A stretch of 7,881 nt of DNA from positions 1-7,881 of the forward strand of contig JAQCMZ010000482.1 of NCBI GenBank assembly GCA_028274825.1, in the 5' to 3' direction. Of this stretch, positions 1-6,488 are shown in pieces. The stretch's first letter is position 1. Each line of letters opens with the position of its first letter. The translations under genes were made by a program, and so were the position numbers. The notes under the pieces are model-generated. The model was not told where the DNA came from, searched no databases, and worked only from the letters and a program-made list of their open reading frames with translations. Source of the DNA: Haloferacaceae archaeon. Its GTDB lineage: Archaea; Halobacteriota; Halobacteria; Halobacteriales; Haloferacaceae.

Positions 1-362
1 CAACCGGTTCCTGCGGTTACATACGGCGGCCTGTCGAGTAACTGGTTGTATTGGAAACTCGAAACGGGCAGTCACAACTGGCAGTTGTCTCCGAGTGTGA
101 CGGCGCGTATCCACGGCCTGAAGTGGGATTGCGCCTGTTCCGCGTATAATCCGGCACGTCGAACTCATATCCCTGGTCGGCGATATCGCAGTTTGTCGAC
201 GGCACGCAAAACGACTCTGTGTAGCGGGTCTGCCAGCCTTTCTTGTCCGGTCGCGTCTTCTCCAGTACCGTTACATCAGCATTGTTTTCGGCTACACGAA
301 TCGCGGCCGCGAGGCCGGCCATTCCGCAACCGACGACAACAACATTCTGTTCCCGCCGTTAT
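1..362 (-). pseudogene. Decayed FAD-dependent dehydrogenase (tricarballylate dehydrogenase / fumarate reductase flavoprotein-like), 5' part only
   Basis: Read leftward from about 352, the sequence encodes EQNVVVVGCGMAGLAAAI, an FAD-binding Rossmann fingerprint (GxGxxG), then ADVTVLEKT, the acidic end of the second strand, then TRYTESF..PS, which is typical of tricarballylate dehydrogenase/FAD_binding_2 proteins. An active enzyme would oxidise a di- or tricarboxylate using FAD. It is broken in several ways. No start codon exists in frame before the fingerprint, and TAA lies in frame at 361-359. Undoing one extra G near 352-354 gives ATA-ACG-GCG-GAA-CAG at 362-347, which looks like an ancestral ATG-ACG start (MTAEQNVVVVGCG). 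The frame shifts again near 143-148, after VPD. The continuing frame has a TGA at 74-72 and then reads QYNQLLDRPPYVTAGTG to the window edge, which resembles the region before the second FAD contact in this family. The family is usually about 450-500 residues, so most of the gene lies outside. Family is fairly sure; exact substrate is not. Confidence 0.72.
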
Positions 363-380
363 GAGATATTAACCGTCGTT

Positions 381-388
381 CGTATAAG
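381..388 (-). promoter_or_regulatory. TATA-like box of the decayed flavoprotein gene
   Basis: On the minus strand this reads CTTATACG. Its centre is about 23 bases before the apparent ancestral start codon at 362, close to the spacing of the other promoter boxes here. The promoter may outlive the gene it served. No experimental start is visible, so this is inferred from motif and spacing only. Confidence 0.3.
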
Positions 389-782
389 TCGCTTAGACCA
401 GACAGGAAGTTACTCGCGCCTTGCGGCAATATGCCACACTGCTTGACACACACTCGATAGGTCTACACACGAGTTGGACCTCTCGGCGGCTTCACAGTAG
501 GTGACAATCTGACCCACAATCAGACACGAACCGCACAGGTTTGTTGCAGAACGCTGAGTTGCACGCTCCAGCCCGCACACGGACATCGAATCGCCAACAG
601 CTATCCCACGAAGAGAATGTAGCCGGGATTCAGCGACTCAGCGGACTGAACACCCGAAGAGACGATTGTGAGTGGTTGCTCCTGGAGTCGTCTGATTCAC
701 CCAACGGCGCAAGTCGTGAGTCTCGTCTTGTCGTCGCTTCTCCTCGCCCCACTTCCCCACAAATCCACATATACAAGCAAAC
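389..782. other. Non-coding stretch with no recognisable gene
   Basis: I see no gene here. Short open frames on the plus strand (for example one starting with TTG at 541) have low-complexity, Arg/Ser-rich translations without the acidic bias of the real genes and without any family motif. No tRNA, long repeat or strong hairpin was seen. It may be upstream DNA shared by the decayed flavoprotein gene on one side and the 814 gene on the other. Confidence 0.5.
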
Positions 783-790
783 AAATTAAT
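783..790 (+). promoter_or_regulatory. TATA-like box for the carboxymuconolactone decarboxylase-like gene
   Basis: The AT-only octamer AAATTAAT is centred about 27 bases before the ATG at 814, inside otherwise GC-rich DNA. Archaeal TATA boxes lie about 26 bases before the transcription start, so the transcript would begin at or a few bases before the ATG (leaderless). No ribosome binding site precedes the ATG. Confidence 0.5.
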
Positions 791-813
791 CCGGTGGCTT
801 GTGTTGATGTATC

Positions 814-1359
814 ATGGCACACGTACCGTATGTCACGCAAGAGCAGCTAGATTCACCGTATCAGGACCTCGTTGTCTCGTCACTGCAGCCCGGTAAGTTA
901 GTGAACGTGTACAGCGCTGTCGGGAATAACCCAGACGTGCTCGCCGGTCTCCGGGACTTTCTCGGGGCGCTCTGGAGCCATTCTGGTCTTTCAGACCGAC
1001 AGCGCGAGATTGTCATCCTCACGACGGCCTCAGAGGCCGACGCTAAATACGAGTGGCACCAGCACGTCAACGTCGGGACTGACGCCGGCCTATCACGACC
1101 CGAGATCGCTGCTATCGGCCGTGACGACCGGTCCAACTTCCCGGCCGACGAGCAGGCGCTAATCGCGTACAGTCGTGCCGTGGCTCGCGACCGGGTGACG
1201 CGCGCGCTTCATGAGGCCATGGCCGAACGGTTCGATGACCAGACGATAGTCGGCGTAGCGGCGACGGCCGCCGGCTATGTCGGACTCAACATGATCATCG
1301 GCGCTCTCGGCGTGGGGATTGAAGACGGCGACGAGTTCGCCGGCTGGAACCCGACCTGA
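814..1359 (+). CDS. Carboxymuconolactone decarboxylase (CMD/AhpD-fold) family protein, cysteine-free
   Basis: The product is 181 residues, starting MAHVPYVT. The core matches the CMD-like fold: a helix ending LWSHSGLSDRQREIVIL (about 54-70), then EADAKYEWHQHVNVG (about 74-88), then AGLSRPEIAAIG (91-102) and a helical second half with DEQALIAYSRAV (112-123). The family includes 4-carboxymuconolactone decarboxylase of the protocatechuate pathway and the AhpD peroxidase-type proteins, which use a CxxC pair. This protein has no cysteine at all; the AhpD catalytic position is occupied by E80, W81, H82 and H84, so thiol peroxidase chemistry is excluded. A His/Glu-based decarboxylase or lyase-like activity is possible, but the substrate is unknown. 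The ATG fits the leaderless spacing from the AT box at 783-790. It stands alone, with a possible T-rich terminator after its TGA. Family is sure, function is not. Confidence 0.85.
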   Translation: MAHVPYVTQEQLDSPYQDLVVSSLQPGKLVNVYSAVGNNPDVLAGLRDFLGALWSHSGLSDRQREIVILTTASEADAKYEWHQHVNVGTDAGLSRPEIAAIGRDDRSNFPADEQALIAYSRAVARDRVTRALHEAMAERFDDQTIVGVAATAAGYVGLNMIIGALGVGIEDGDEFAGWNPT

Positions 1360-1365
1360 TAACTG

Positions 1366-1388
1366 GTACCCGGGCGTTTTCTCTCGTT
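1366..1388 (+). terminator. Possible terminator after the CMD-like gene
   Basis: Just after the stop codon, overlapping GC palindromes (GGTACC and CCCGGG) are followed by TTTTCTCT. Archaeal termination mainly needs a T-rich run, so this is a plausible weak terminator. The T run is short and the call is tentative. Confidence 0.3.
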
Positions 1389-1405
1389 GTCACCGGCCCG
1401 GGCAC

Positions 1406-1423
1406 AGATCGCGGTTGCGATCT
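1406..1423. repeat. Perfect inverted repeat, 7-bp arms and 4-base loop
   Basis: AGATCGC, then GGTT, then GCGATCT: a perfect 7-bp stem in the 163-base gap between the CMD-like gene and the universal stress protein gene. It lies about 80 bases before the stress-gene box at 1489-1497, and no T run follows it. It could be a hairpin in the upstream gene's transcript tail or an operator-like site. Neither role is shown by the sequence. Confidence 0.4.
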
Positions 1424-1488
1424 CTGACACGAGACAGATCACTCTCATTACGGCGCCAACTAAGCGACCATCGCCCACCTGACCGGCC

Positions 1489-1497
1489 GAATACTTA
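1489..1497 (+). promoter_or_regulatory. TATA-like box for the universal stress protein gene
   Basis: GAATACTTA stands out in GC-rich DNA and is centred about 30 bases before the ATG at 1523, giving a start of transcription within a few bases of the start codon. This spacing is what selects 1523 as the start rather than the open frame running further upstream. Confidence 0.45.
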
Positions 1498-1522
1498 CCT
1501 GGACACGCACCTCTGTGGTCAT

Positions 1523-1975
1523 ATGGACCGTGCACTCGCAGTTATCGGAACGAGCGACGCGGCAAAGTCCGTCATCCGAGAGGCAGGCGAACTTGCGGCA
1601 GGTGTCGGCGCCGATTTGTTTGTGATTCACGTCACGACCGAGAGAGAGTACGACGAACAGCGGGCTGATCTGGAGGCTGTCCCGGACGCAGAAGTCTCCT
1701 ACGGCGTTGGTCAGGCCCGCCAAGGGGCGAAAAACTTCGCGAACGATGTCGCTAAAGAAGTCCTCGCCGACGGCGGCACCGATATCGAGTGGGAGGCAAT
1801 CGGCGCCGTGGGCAATCGTGTCAACGCAATCATTGACGAAGCTCGAATCAACGATTGCGACCACGTGTTTATTAGCGGTCGCGAGCGGTCGCCGACGGGC
1901 AAGGCAATCTTCGGCGACGACACTCAAGAGATCATTCTGAACTACGACGGGCACGTGACTGTCATGACAGAATAG
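1523..1975 (+). CDS. Universal stress protein (UspA family)
   Basis: The product is 150 residues, the usual length of a single-domain USP. It opens with strand MDRALAVIGTSDAAKSVIREAG (first strand and helix), then GADLFVIHVT (29-38, second strand) and ends with DHVFISGRERSPTG (about 113-126) and a final strand GHVTVMTE. The region 119-134 corresponds to the ATP-binding G-2x-G-9x-G-(S/T) motif. Here the second Gly is replaced by Arg122, and Gly131 is followed by Asp instead of Ser/Thr, so nucleotide binding is uncertain. Many haloarchaeal USPs read GRxRSPTGKAxFG as this one does. USPs are soluble, usually dimeric proteins linked to stress survival; the precise job is rarely known. The frame stays open upstream to 1319, but the upstream translation is Arg/Ser-rich and overlaps the preceding gene, so ATG 1523 is chosen, supported by the AT box at 1489-1497. 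Confidence 0.9.
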   Translation: MDRALAVIGTSDAAKSVIREAGELAAGVGADLFVIHVTTEREYDEQRADLEAVPDAEVSYGVGQARQGAKNFANDVAKEVLADGGTDIEWEAIGAVGNRVNAIIDEARINDCDHVFISGRERSPTGKAIFGDDTQEIILNYDGHVTVMTE

Positions 1976-2333
1976 CCGACTCGCCCTGACGGTCTGTACT
2001 CCGACAGGATCTCACCGTGAGCTATCGCGACCGATAAAAAAGTCTCAACCAGTAACAGCAATACCGCAAAAATCCAGCTCCAACTCCAGCGGGCAGCAGG
2101 TCCCAAGCCTGAAACGTCTAATTCCCCGCCGTCTTTGTCAAGCCAGATCGATGTCTAAGGCCGTGGTGATTGTTGTGTGTTCGCCGATGAGTGTCCCCCG
2201 AGAGTGATTGTGTCCGTTCAAGCGGGCTTCTGTTCGGTCAGTCTGAGCCGCCGTCACCGCCGAATACGGCCGAATTCGCTGTCGTTTCACTCGTTACCTG
2301 CCGATCACGAGCGTGAGGGATCAGATGGCCAAC
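1976..2333. other. Non-coding stretch between convergent genes
   Basis: This lies between the 3' ends of the stress protein gene (plus) and the Ldh2-type gene (minus). A six-T run on the minus strand is annotated separately. A short perfect repeat, CTCAC-C-GTGAG, lies near 2011-2021. An 18-codon frame starting at 2151 (MSKAVVIVV...) stops almost at once and is not called. A plus-strand open frame from 2177 runs into the Ldh2 gene antisense and has no family motif. Confidence 0.45.
2036..2041 (-). terminator. Six-T run, possible terminator for minus-strand transcripts
   Basis: The plus strand has AAAAAA here, so minus-strand RNA would carry UUUUUU followed by AUC. It is the only T-run of this length downstream of the Ldh2-type gene, about 290 bases after its stop codon, which would imply a long 3' untranslated tail. 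Oligo-T is the known archaeal termination signal, but assignment to this gene is a guess. Confidence 0.3.
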
Positions 2334-3431
2334 TCACGCAGATTCGTCTCGGAGCGCCGCCGGAGGTTCAACGCTCAGTTGATCGCCTAACTCGGAAAGT
2401 GAGATTGCGAGTCGGTCGTCGACAGGAACACCTGCCTCCCGGTTCCGGGTGAGGGCGTCGTATTCGGGTGCCCCGGGAATCTGTGGGTTCTGGCCTTTCG
2501 CGCCGTCTCCCGCAGAAACAACGTTGTCGCTGCTGTCGAGATGGTCGGCAAATGCTGAGACGCGCCGCTCGACTGCCGCCGGGGGAAGAAATCGCTCGAG
2601 ATCAACCGCGAGAAAGCCTGCCGCGTTGTTTGAGTGGTCTGGATTTGCCATACCGGCGACATCGCCACCGCCGAGGCACCCGGCGATGAGTTCGGTAACG
2701 ACACCGAGCCCGAATCCCTTGTACCCGGAGACGGCGCCGCCCAACGGCCGAATCGCCGCCTCGTCTTCGTAGAATTGCTCCACATCGGTGACATCATTCC
2801 CGTCTGCGTCGACCGCCCAGCCTTCGGGAATCGCCTCGCCGCTGTGGCTCCGTTCCCGGAGTTTGCCGTGAGCAACCTGGCTCGTGGCGATGTCGAGAAT
2901 CACATCGTGTGGAAGCGCATCAAACGTTGGGAATCCAGCGGTGATAGGGTTCGTTGAGAGCCGCCGTGACGTAGACCCGGCCGGTGCAACGCGCTGGCCG
3001 CCGCCCTGGGTGTTGACGAACCCAATGACGGCATATCCTTCCCGTGCGACGCGCTCGGCCCACTCGCCAGCGCGCCCGATGTGTGTCGCGTCCCGGACGC
3101 CGACCGACGCGACGCCGTGAGCCTCGGTTCGCGCGACGAGTTGGGCCGCTATCTCGCGGCCGACGACCTGGCCAAACGCGTTCCGGCCGTCCAACTGCAC
3201 AGTAGATCCCTCATCTTTCACGACGGTCGGCATCGCTTCTGGGTCGATAACACCCTCTTCGACAAAGCCACGGTAGTAGTCGAGCCGTAGCACGCCGTGA
3301 GAGGCGTGGCCGCGGAGGTCAGCCCCGACGAGTGAGTCAGCGATATCAGCCGCTGTCGCGCCTGGCGCACCAACTGCCTGCATGATACCGGCAGCAAACG
3401 ATTTGAGACGGTCTGGGTTGACACGTTGCAT
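2334..3431 (-). CDS. Ldh2-family NAD(P)-dependent 2-hydroxyacid dehydrogenase (malate / L-lactate / sulfolactate / ureidoglycolate type)
   Basis: The product is 365 residues, normal for the family, starting MQRVNPDRLKSF. Family hallmarks in order: LRGHASHGVLRLDYY (39-53, conserved SHG with H45), NAFGQVVG (84-91), DATHIGRAGEWAE (114-126, H117), STNPITAGFPT (159-169), ILDIATSQVAHGKL (178-191, D180, S184, K189) and SGYKGFGLG (235-243, K238). These are the substrate and NAD(P)-binding elements of the unusual Ldh2 fold, which oxidises a 2-hydroxy acid to a 2-oxo acid. The usual GEPE near the C-terminus reads GAPE (320-323). The frame stays open 92 codons upstream to 3707, but that translation carries no family signature and lies beyond the AT box, so ATG 3431 is chosen. 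It is the lone minus-strand gene between two plus-strand ones. The substrate cannot be fixed; the neighbours suggest a malate, methylmalate or citramalate-like compound. Confidence 0.92.
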   Translation of the reverse strand: MQRVNPDRLKSFAAGIMQAVGAPGATAADIADSLVGADLRGHASHGVLRLDYYRGFVEEGVIDPEAMPTVVKDEGSTVQLDGRNAFGQVVGREIAAQLVARTEAHGVASVGVRDATHIGRAGEWAERVAREGYAVIGFVNTQGGGQRVAPAGSTSRRLSTNPITAGFPTFDALPHDVILDIATSQVAHGKLRERSHSGEAIPEGWAVDADGNDVTDVEQFYEDEAAIRPLGGAVSGYKGFGLGVVTELIAGCLGGGDVAGMANPDHSNNAAGFLAVDLERFLPPAAVERRVSAFADHLDSSDNVVSAGDGAKGQNPQIPGAPEYDALTRNREAGVPVDDRLAISLSELGDQLSVEPPAALRDESA

Positions 3432-3455
3432 GGTAGAAACACCCGGTTTTCTTGT

Positions 3456-3466
3456 GATAACTATTT
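3456..3466 (-). promoter_or_regulatory. TATA-like box for the Ldh2-type gene
   Basis: The minus strand reads AAATAGTTATC, centred about 30 bases before the ATG at 3431. With archaeal spacing, transcription would start within a few bases of the ATG. There is no Shine-Dalgarno sequence before the ATG. This supports the short 365-residue protein rather than the longer open frame. Confidence 0.5.
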
Positions 3467-3880
3467 GCACTCTGTTGGGAGGTATGATCCGACGTGAGCT
3501 ATCCTCGTGTGTGCTGATTGAGCGTCTGGAAAGTATTATTATCGAGTTGGATCCGCGTTCAGGAGTAAACTCTGCCTGTCGTCCGTGTGAGGCGGTGAGA
3601 GCTGTCGTAATCGACGGGAGAATGCCCAGGACGCTGGTCGGCATGACTGGGATTGCGTGTCTCTTCAGCGCACCAGATGAGACAGATGGCCTCACCAACC
3701 CGGGCAACTGCGGGTCCGGGGATACCTGTGGGTGGGTTCTCGCGGCCGAGAGAGACAGGTTTTCAGCCGCAGTTCACTTAGCCAGCCGAACACATATTGT
3801 TGGAGGTTCTCGGCGCATCTCAGCTGGGACCCTCTGTCGGTCGACGAAACTCTAACATGATGACCGCCAAATCGTAACCC
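3467..3880. other. Intergenic stretch with no recognisable gene
   Basis: This lies between two divergent starts (Ldh2-type at 3431 and the synthase-like gene at 3881). Open frames on both strands are long (for example plus 3382-3855, and the upstream extension of the Ldh2 frame), but their translations are Arg/Ser/Cys-rich, lack the acidic bias of real genes here and show no motif I know. No clear TATA box stands before 3881; TCTAAC near 3851 is the weak best candidate. No long repeat or tRNA was seen. Confidence 0.45.
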
Positions 3881-4996
3881 ATGCCTATCGAGTTCAAGGA
3901 TCTGACGCTTCGGGAGGGGTCGCAGGTGCCAGGAGTAGAGATCGATGATAAAGCCGGCAAACGAGTCCTCGACGGGCTGGCTCACATAGCTGTCAACCGT
4001 GTGGAAGTGGCATTCCCGAGGGCAGAGCCACGGGAGGCGTTGTTTCGCCACGCCGATTCACTGGGTCTCCAAACGGCGGCGCTTGCCCGAGCTGTTCCTG
4101 CCGATGTCGATGCCGCGCTCGAAGTCGATCCAGACGAGATCGAGGTTATCGTCAACGCCTCTGACGTACAATTAGAGCACGCGCTCGGCAAGAGCCGCGA
4201 GGCATCGTTGGATCTCCTCCGCGAGAACATCAAACGTGCCATCAAGGGCGGTGTCGAGGCTGGGGGGACGCTGATGGATGCGATGCGCGCGGACACCGAA
4301 CACCTTCGCGCAGGGGCACAGGTTATCCGTGATGCTGGCGGTCGCCACATCACACTCGCGGACACGACCGGCGCCGGCGATCCCGAGACCGTTCGGGACA
4401 CGACGGCTGCCGTCGTTGACGCGGTCGGTGATGATATCGGTGTGACGATCCACCCTCACAACGACATGGGGGTAGCGACGGCAAATGCTGTTGCTGCCGT
4501 CGCCGCCGGCGCTGACGGTGTCGACGCGACTATCGGCGGTGTCGGCGAGCGTGCTGGCAACGCGCCGCTAGAGGAGGTTGCTGTTCTGGCAACCGAACGC
4601 GGCAACGAGGTCACAGCAGAGCTGGCCGAACTTGTCCCCACCTGCCGTGATATGCTTGATGTACTTGACGTCGACTACGAGGGGACTCCGGTTCTCGGCG
4701 AGGAGGGGTATCGTCACGAAAGCGGCCTCCACACGGCCGCAATGCTTCGGGAGCCGCGCACCTACGAACCTTTCACGCCTGACCGGTACGGTGCTGAGCG
4801 TCAGTTGCTGTTCGGGCGTGGCACCGGTCGCGGGGCTGTCCGGGCGCTACTTGATGCAACCGGCTACGAGGCCTGTGACGAGCGGGTTACCCGGGGTCGT
4901 GATGCAATCCGGATGGCTGCCACGGAGCGAGATGGGCCACTGAACAAAGAGACAGCGAAGGCAGTCGTCGTTGCGGCTGTCGAAGAGTCACCCTAA
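3881..4996 (+). CDS. Isopropylmalate/homocitrate/citramalate synthase-like DRE-TIM metallolyase family protein
   Basis: The product is 371 residues. The family condenses acetyl-CoA with a 2-oxo acid, or does the reverse cleavage, in a divalent-metal TIM barrel. Visible elements: DLTLREGSQ (7-15, metal ligand D7, catalytic R11 and E12), VNASDVQLEHALGKSRE (91-107), DAMRADTEHL (133-142), DTTGAGDPE (161-169), the HxH metal site HPHNDMG (191-197, H191 and H193), GGVGERAGN (219-227, the synthase signature) and the C-terminal subdomain motif SGLHTAAMLREPRTYEPF (281-298). GVGERAGN and the SGxH subdomain favour synthases over HMG-CoA lyase. The length matches homocitrate synthase/NifV-like proteins and lacks the LeuA regulatory domain seen in full IPM synthases (about 500 residues). 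The first motif is LTLREGSQ where most members have TTLRDGEQ, so substrate may differ. ATG 3881 has no ribosome site; translation is probably leaderless. Its end lies 16 bases from the convergent CoA-transferase. Fold sure, substrate unknown. Confidence 0.9.
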   Translation: MPIEFKDLTLREGSQVPGVEIDDKAGKRVLDGLAHIAVNRVEVAFPRAEPREALFRHADSLGLQTAALARAVPADVDAALEVDPDEIEVIVNASDVQLEHALGKSREASLDLLRENIKRAIKGGVEAGGTLMDAMRADTEHLRAGAQVIRDAGGRHITLADTTGAGDPETVRDTTAAVVDAVGDDIGVTIHPHNDMGVATANAVAAVAAGADGVDATIGGVGERAGNAPLEEVAVLATERGNEVTAELAELVPTCRDMLDVLDVDYEGTPVLGEEGYRHESGLHTAAMLREPRTYEPFTPDRYGAERQLLFGRGTGRGAVRALLDATGYEACDERVTRGRDAIRMAATERDGPLNKETAKAVVVAAVEESP

Positions 4997-5012
4997 TCCC
5001 GGAGAGCGTCTG

Positions 5013-6221
5013 CTAGCTGTCGCCGAACGCGCCACGTTCGCGGAAGTCTTCGATGTCGGCCTCACTGACGCCGGCGTCACGGAACACAGCTGCCGTGTGT
5101 TCGCCAAGTTTTGGCGGGTTGAGTCGCTGTTGCGGGGCCATATTGTCGCCGTAGACCGGTGTCATCACCGTTTTCAATTGCTCACCGTCTGTGGCCGAGT
5201 CGAACTTGGCGATAATGTCGACGGCTTCAAGATGGTCGTCGTCGACAAGATCTGACGGATCGTTCACCGGCGCGACAGGAATATTCTCGGCTTCGAGTTT
5301 CTGTTGAACCGTCTCGCGGTCGCGGGGCCGGAGTTCCTCGGCAACAATCTCGGTCAATTCAGTCTTGTGGGCAAGCCGGGAGTCGGCTGTGTCGAAGCGC
5401 TCGTCTGCGAGCAGGTCCTCGCGGTCTATCGCACGACACAGCGCAGGCCAGTGTCGCTCGGTTGTGACACCGACGAACAGCCAAGCGTCTTCGCCACCAA
5501 CACGGAATACATCATACAGCGACCAGGTGGGGTGGGACGAGCCCAGCGACGGGTGATCCTCACCGTATCGGTCCGCGTAGGTGATCCAGTACCCCATCCA
5601 GGAGGCAGCCGCCTCGAAGAGAGGTCCGTCGACCTTCCGACCCTGGCCGGTCCGCTCCCGTTCTCGGAGTGCGATGAGAACGCCCATGATCCCGTACATC
5701 GCGGCGCCCATGTCGGCAATCGAGGTGCCGACGCGAACCGGCTGGCGCCCCTGTTCGCCGGTCATGCTCATTAACCCAGACATCGCCTCCGCGACGACGT
5801 CCATCCCAGCCCGATCTCCATGGGGACCCTCCAGAAAGCCCTTGATCGACAGGTAAATTATTCCTGGATTGCGCTCGGCAAGATCGTCGTACCCGATCCC
5901 CAGTCGGTCGGTGACTCCCGGGCCAAGGTTCTCGATGATGACATCGGCCGTGTCGGCGAGGTTGGAAAACGCCTGCTTTCCCGCGTCGTTTTTGAGATTC
6001 AATTCAATCGACCGTTTGTTTCGGTTCAGGGCGTCGAACATCGGTGGGCCCGTCTCGCCGGCCCCGCGGATGACATCACCAGATCCCGGCCGTTCGACCT
6101 TTATCACCTCGGCGCCGAGATCGGCAAGCATTACACTCGCGAATGGTCCGGCGACGATATTCCCCAGTTCCAGCACCGTGATATCAGAGAGCGGTTGGCC
6201 ACCGCTCGGTTCAGTACTCAT
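5013..6221 (-). CDS. CaiB/BaiF (family III) CoA-transferase
   Basis: The product is 402 residues, typical length, starting MSTEPSGGQPLSDITVLELG. Family III CoA-transferases move CoA between carboxylic acids, through an aspartyl-CoA anhydride intermediate, in interlocked dimers. Seen here: N-terminal VLELGNIVAGPFASVMLADLG (16-36), EVIKVERPGSGD (38-49), NRNKRSIELNL (67-77), ADVIIENLGPGV (92-103), and RAGMDVVAEAMSGLM (137-151) with D141 at the catalytic Asp position known from formyl-CoA transferase. Later come GTSIADMGAAMYG (165-177), VDGPLFEAA (197-205), AENIPVAPV (311-319) and the C-terminal PPKLGEHT (369-376). Substrates cannot be read from sequence; the family includes succinyl-CoA:citramalate and succinyl-CoA:mesaconate transferases, which would suit the lyase and dehydrogenase nearby. 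ATG 6221 lies about 29 bases after an AT box. It converges on the synthase-like gene with 16 bases between stops and no T run there. Confidence 0.93.
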   Translation of the reverse strand: MSTEPSGGQPLSDITVLELGNIVAGPFASVMLADLGAEVIKVERPGSGDVIRGAGETGPPMFDALNRNKRSIELNLKNDAGKQAFSNLADTADVIIENLGPGVTDRLGIGYDDLAERNPGIIYLSIKGFLEGPHGDRAGMDVVAEAMSGLMSMTGEQGRQPVRVGTSIADMGAAMYGIMGVLIALRERERTGQGRKVDGPLFEAAASWMGYWITYADRYGEDHPSLGSSHPTWSLYDVFRVGGEDAWLFVGVTTERHWPALCRAIDREDLLADERFDTADSRLAHKTELTEIVAEELRPRDRETVQQKLEAENIPVAPVNDPSDLVDDDHLEAVDIIAKFDSATDGEQLKTVMTPVYGDNMAPQQRLNPPKLGEHTAAVFRDAGVSEADIEDFRERGAFGDS

Positions 6222-6244
6222 AGCATCTCGTGATTTAGTGGAGT

Positions 6245-6255
6245 GAATAAAGTAT
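6245..6255 (-). promoter_or_regulatory. TATA-like box for the CoA-transferase gene
   Basis: The minus strand reads ATACTTTATTC, centred about 29 bases before the ATG at 6221. This is a good haloarchaeal TATA-like sequence with spacing that predicts a leaderless message. Confidence 0.5.
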
Positions 6256-6305
6256 CTGTCCGCTGAGTATGGCTCAAATCGAACGAGCAGCAGTGTGAAT
6301 TCACC

Positions 6306-6322
6306 CCGGGGTCAAGCCCCGG
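6306..6322. repeat. GC-rich hairpin, perfect 6-bp stem
   Basis: CCGGGG, then TCAAG, then CCCCGG. In the minus direction it reads CCGGGGCTTGACCCCGG. GC-rich hairpins of this form occur at the ends of IS200/IS605-type elements and related small palindromic elements in haloarchaea. No transposase is seen beside it, so element identity is only a suggestion. A related imperfect hairpin lies at 6616-6635. Confidence 0.45.
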
Positions 6323-6400
6323 TACAGTCGCCTTGTCCCGCCTGTACAGATGGTGCAAAACGACTGCCTGGCAGAGTGAAGCCGAGATGTTCCGCCACTC

Positions 6401-6437
6401 ACAGTACTATTTACTACAGTACAGTGCTAAATTTAGC
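6401..6437. promoter_or_regulatory. AT-rich cluster with ACAGTAC direct repeats and a 12-bp palindrome
   Basis: ACAGTAC occurs at 6401-6407 and 6416-6422, 15 bases apart, with a near copy ACAGTGC at 6421-6427. The perfect palindrome GCTAAATTTAGC follows at 6426-6437. Between them lies CTATTTACT, which could be a plus-strand TATA box with a predicted start near 6437. The same GTACAGT heptamer is also at 6322-6328, and the palindrome CTGTACAG is at 6342-6349. Layout suggests a promoter with repeated protein-binding sites; its target is unknown. Confidence 0.35.
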
Positions 6438-6461
6438 CAGCGAAAGCCGGTGTGGCTGGCT
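6435..6461 (+). repeat. Hairpin with perfect 7-bp stem
   Basis: AGCCAGC and GCTGGCT pair exactly around a 13-base loop. The loop and flank offer a competing pairing (CGAAAGCC with GGCTTCG). It lies immediately after the AT-rich cluster, so it would be at the 5' end of any transcript starting near 6437. Confidence 0.4.
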
Positions 6462-6488
6462 TCGAGTCCACTATCACGGGCGGGCAGA

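Noticed and set aside
1319..1522. Upstream extension of the universal stress protein frame
   Set aside because: It overlaps the CMD-like gene, is Arg/Ser-rich, and USPs begin directly with the first beta strand found at 1523.
2151..2207. Short frame MSKAVVIVVCSPMSVPRE
   Set aside because: Only 18 codons. The start resembles a Rossmann strand, but no glycine motif follows in any frame and it stops at once.
3432..3707. N-terminal extension of the Ldh2-type protein by 92 residues
   Set aside because: The extension has no family motif and is unlike the acidic core; the conserved Ldh2 N-terminus begins at 3431, right after a TATA-like box at 3456-3466.
3382..3855. 157-codon plus-strand open frame
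   Set aside because: It overlaps the start of the Ldh2-type gene antisense, is rich in Cys, Arg and Ser, has no recognisable motif and no promoter or start context.
6435..6475. tRNA-like T-arm (GGCTTCGAGTCCA)
   Set aside because: The flanking bases form only three pairs, and no acceptor, D or anticodon arms fit around it.
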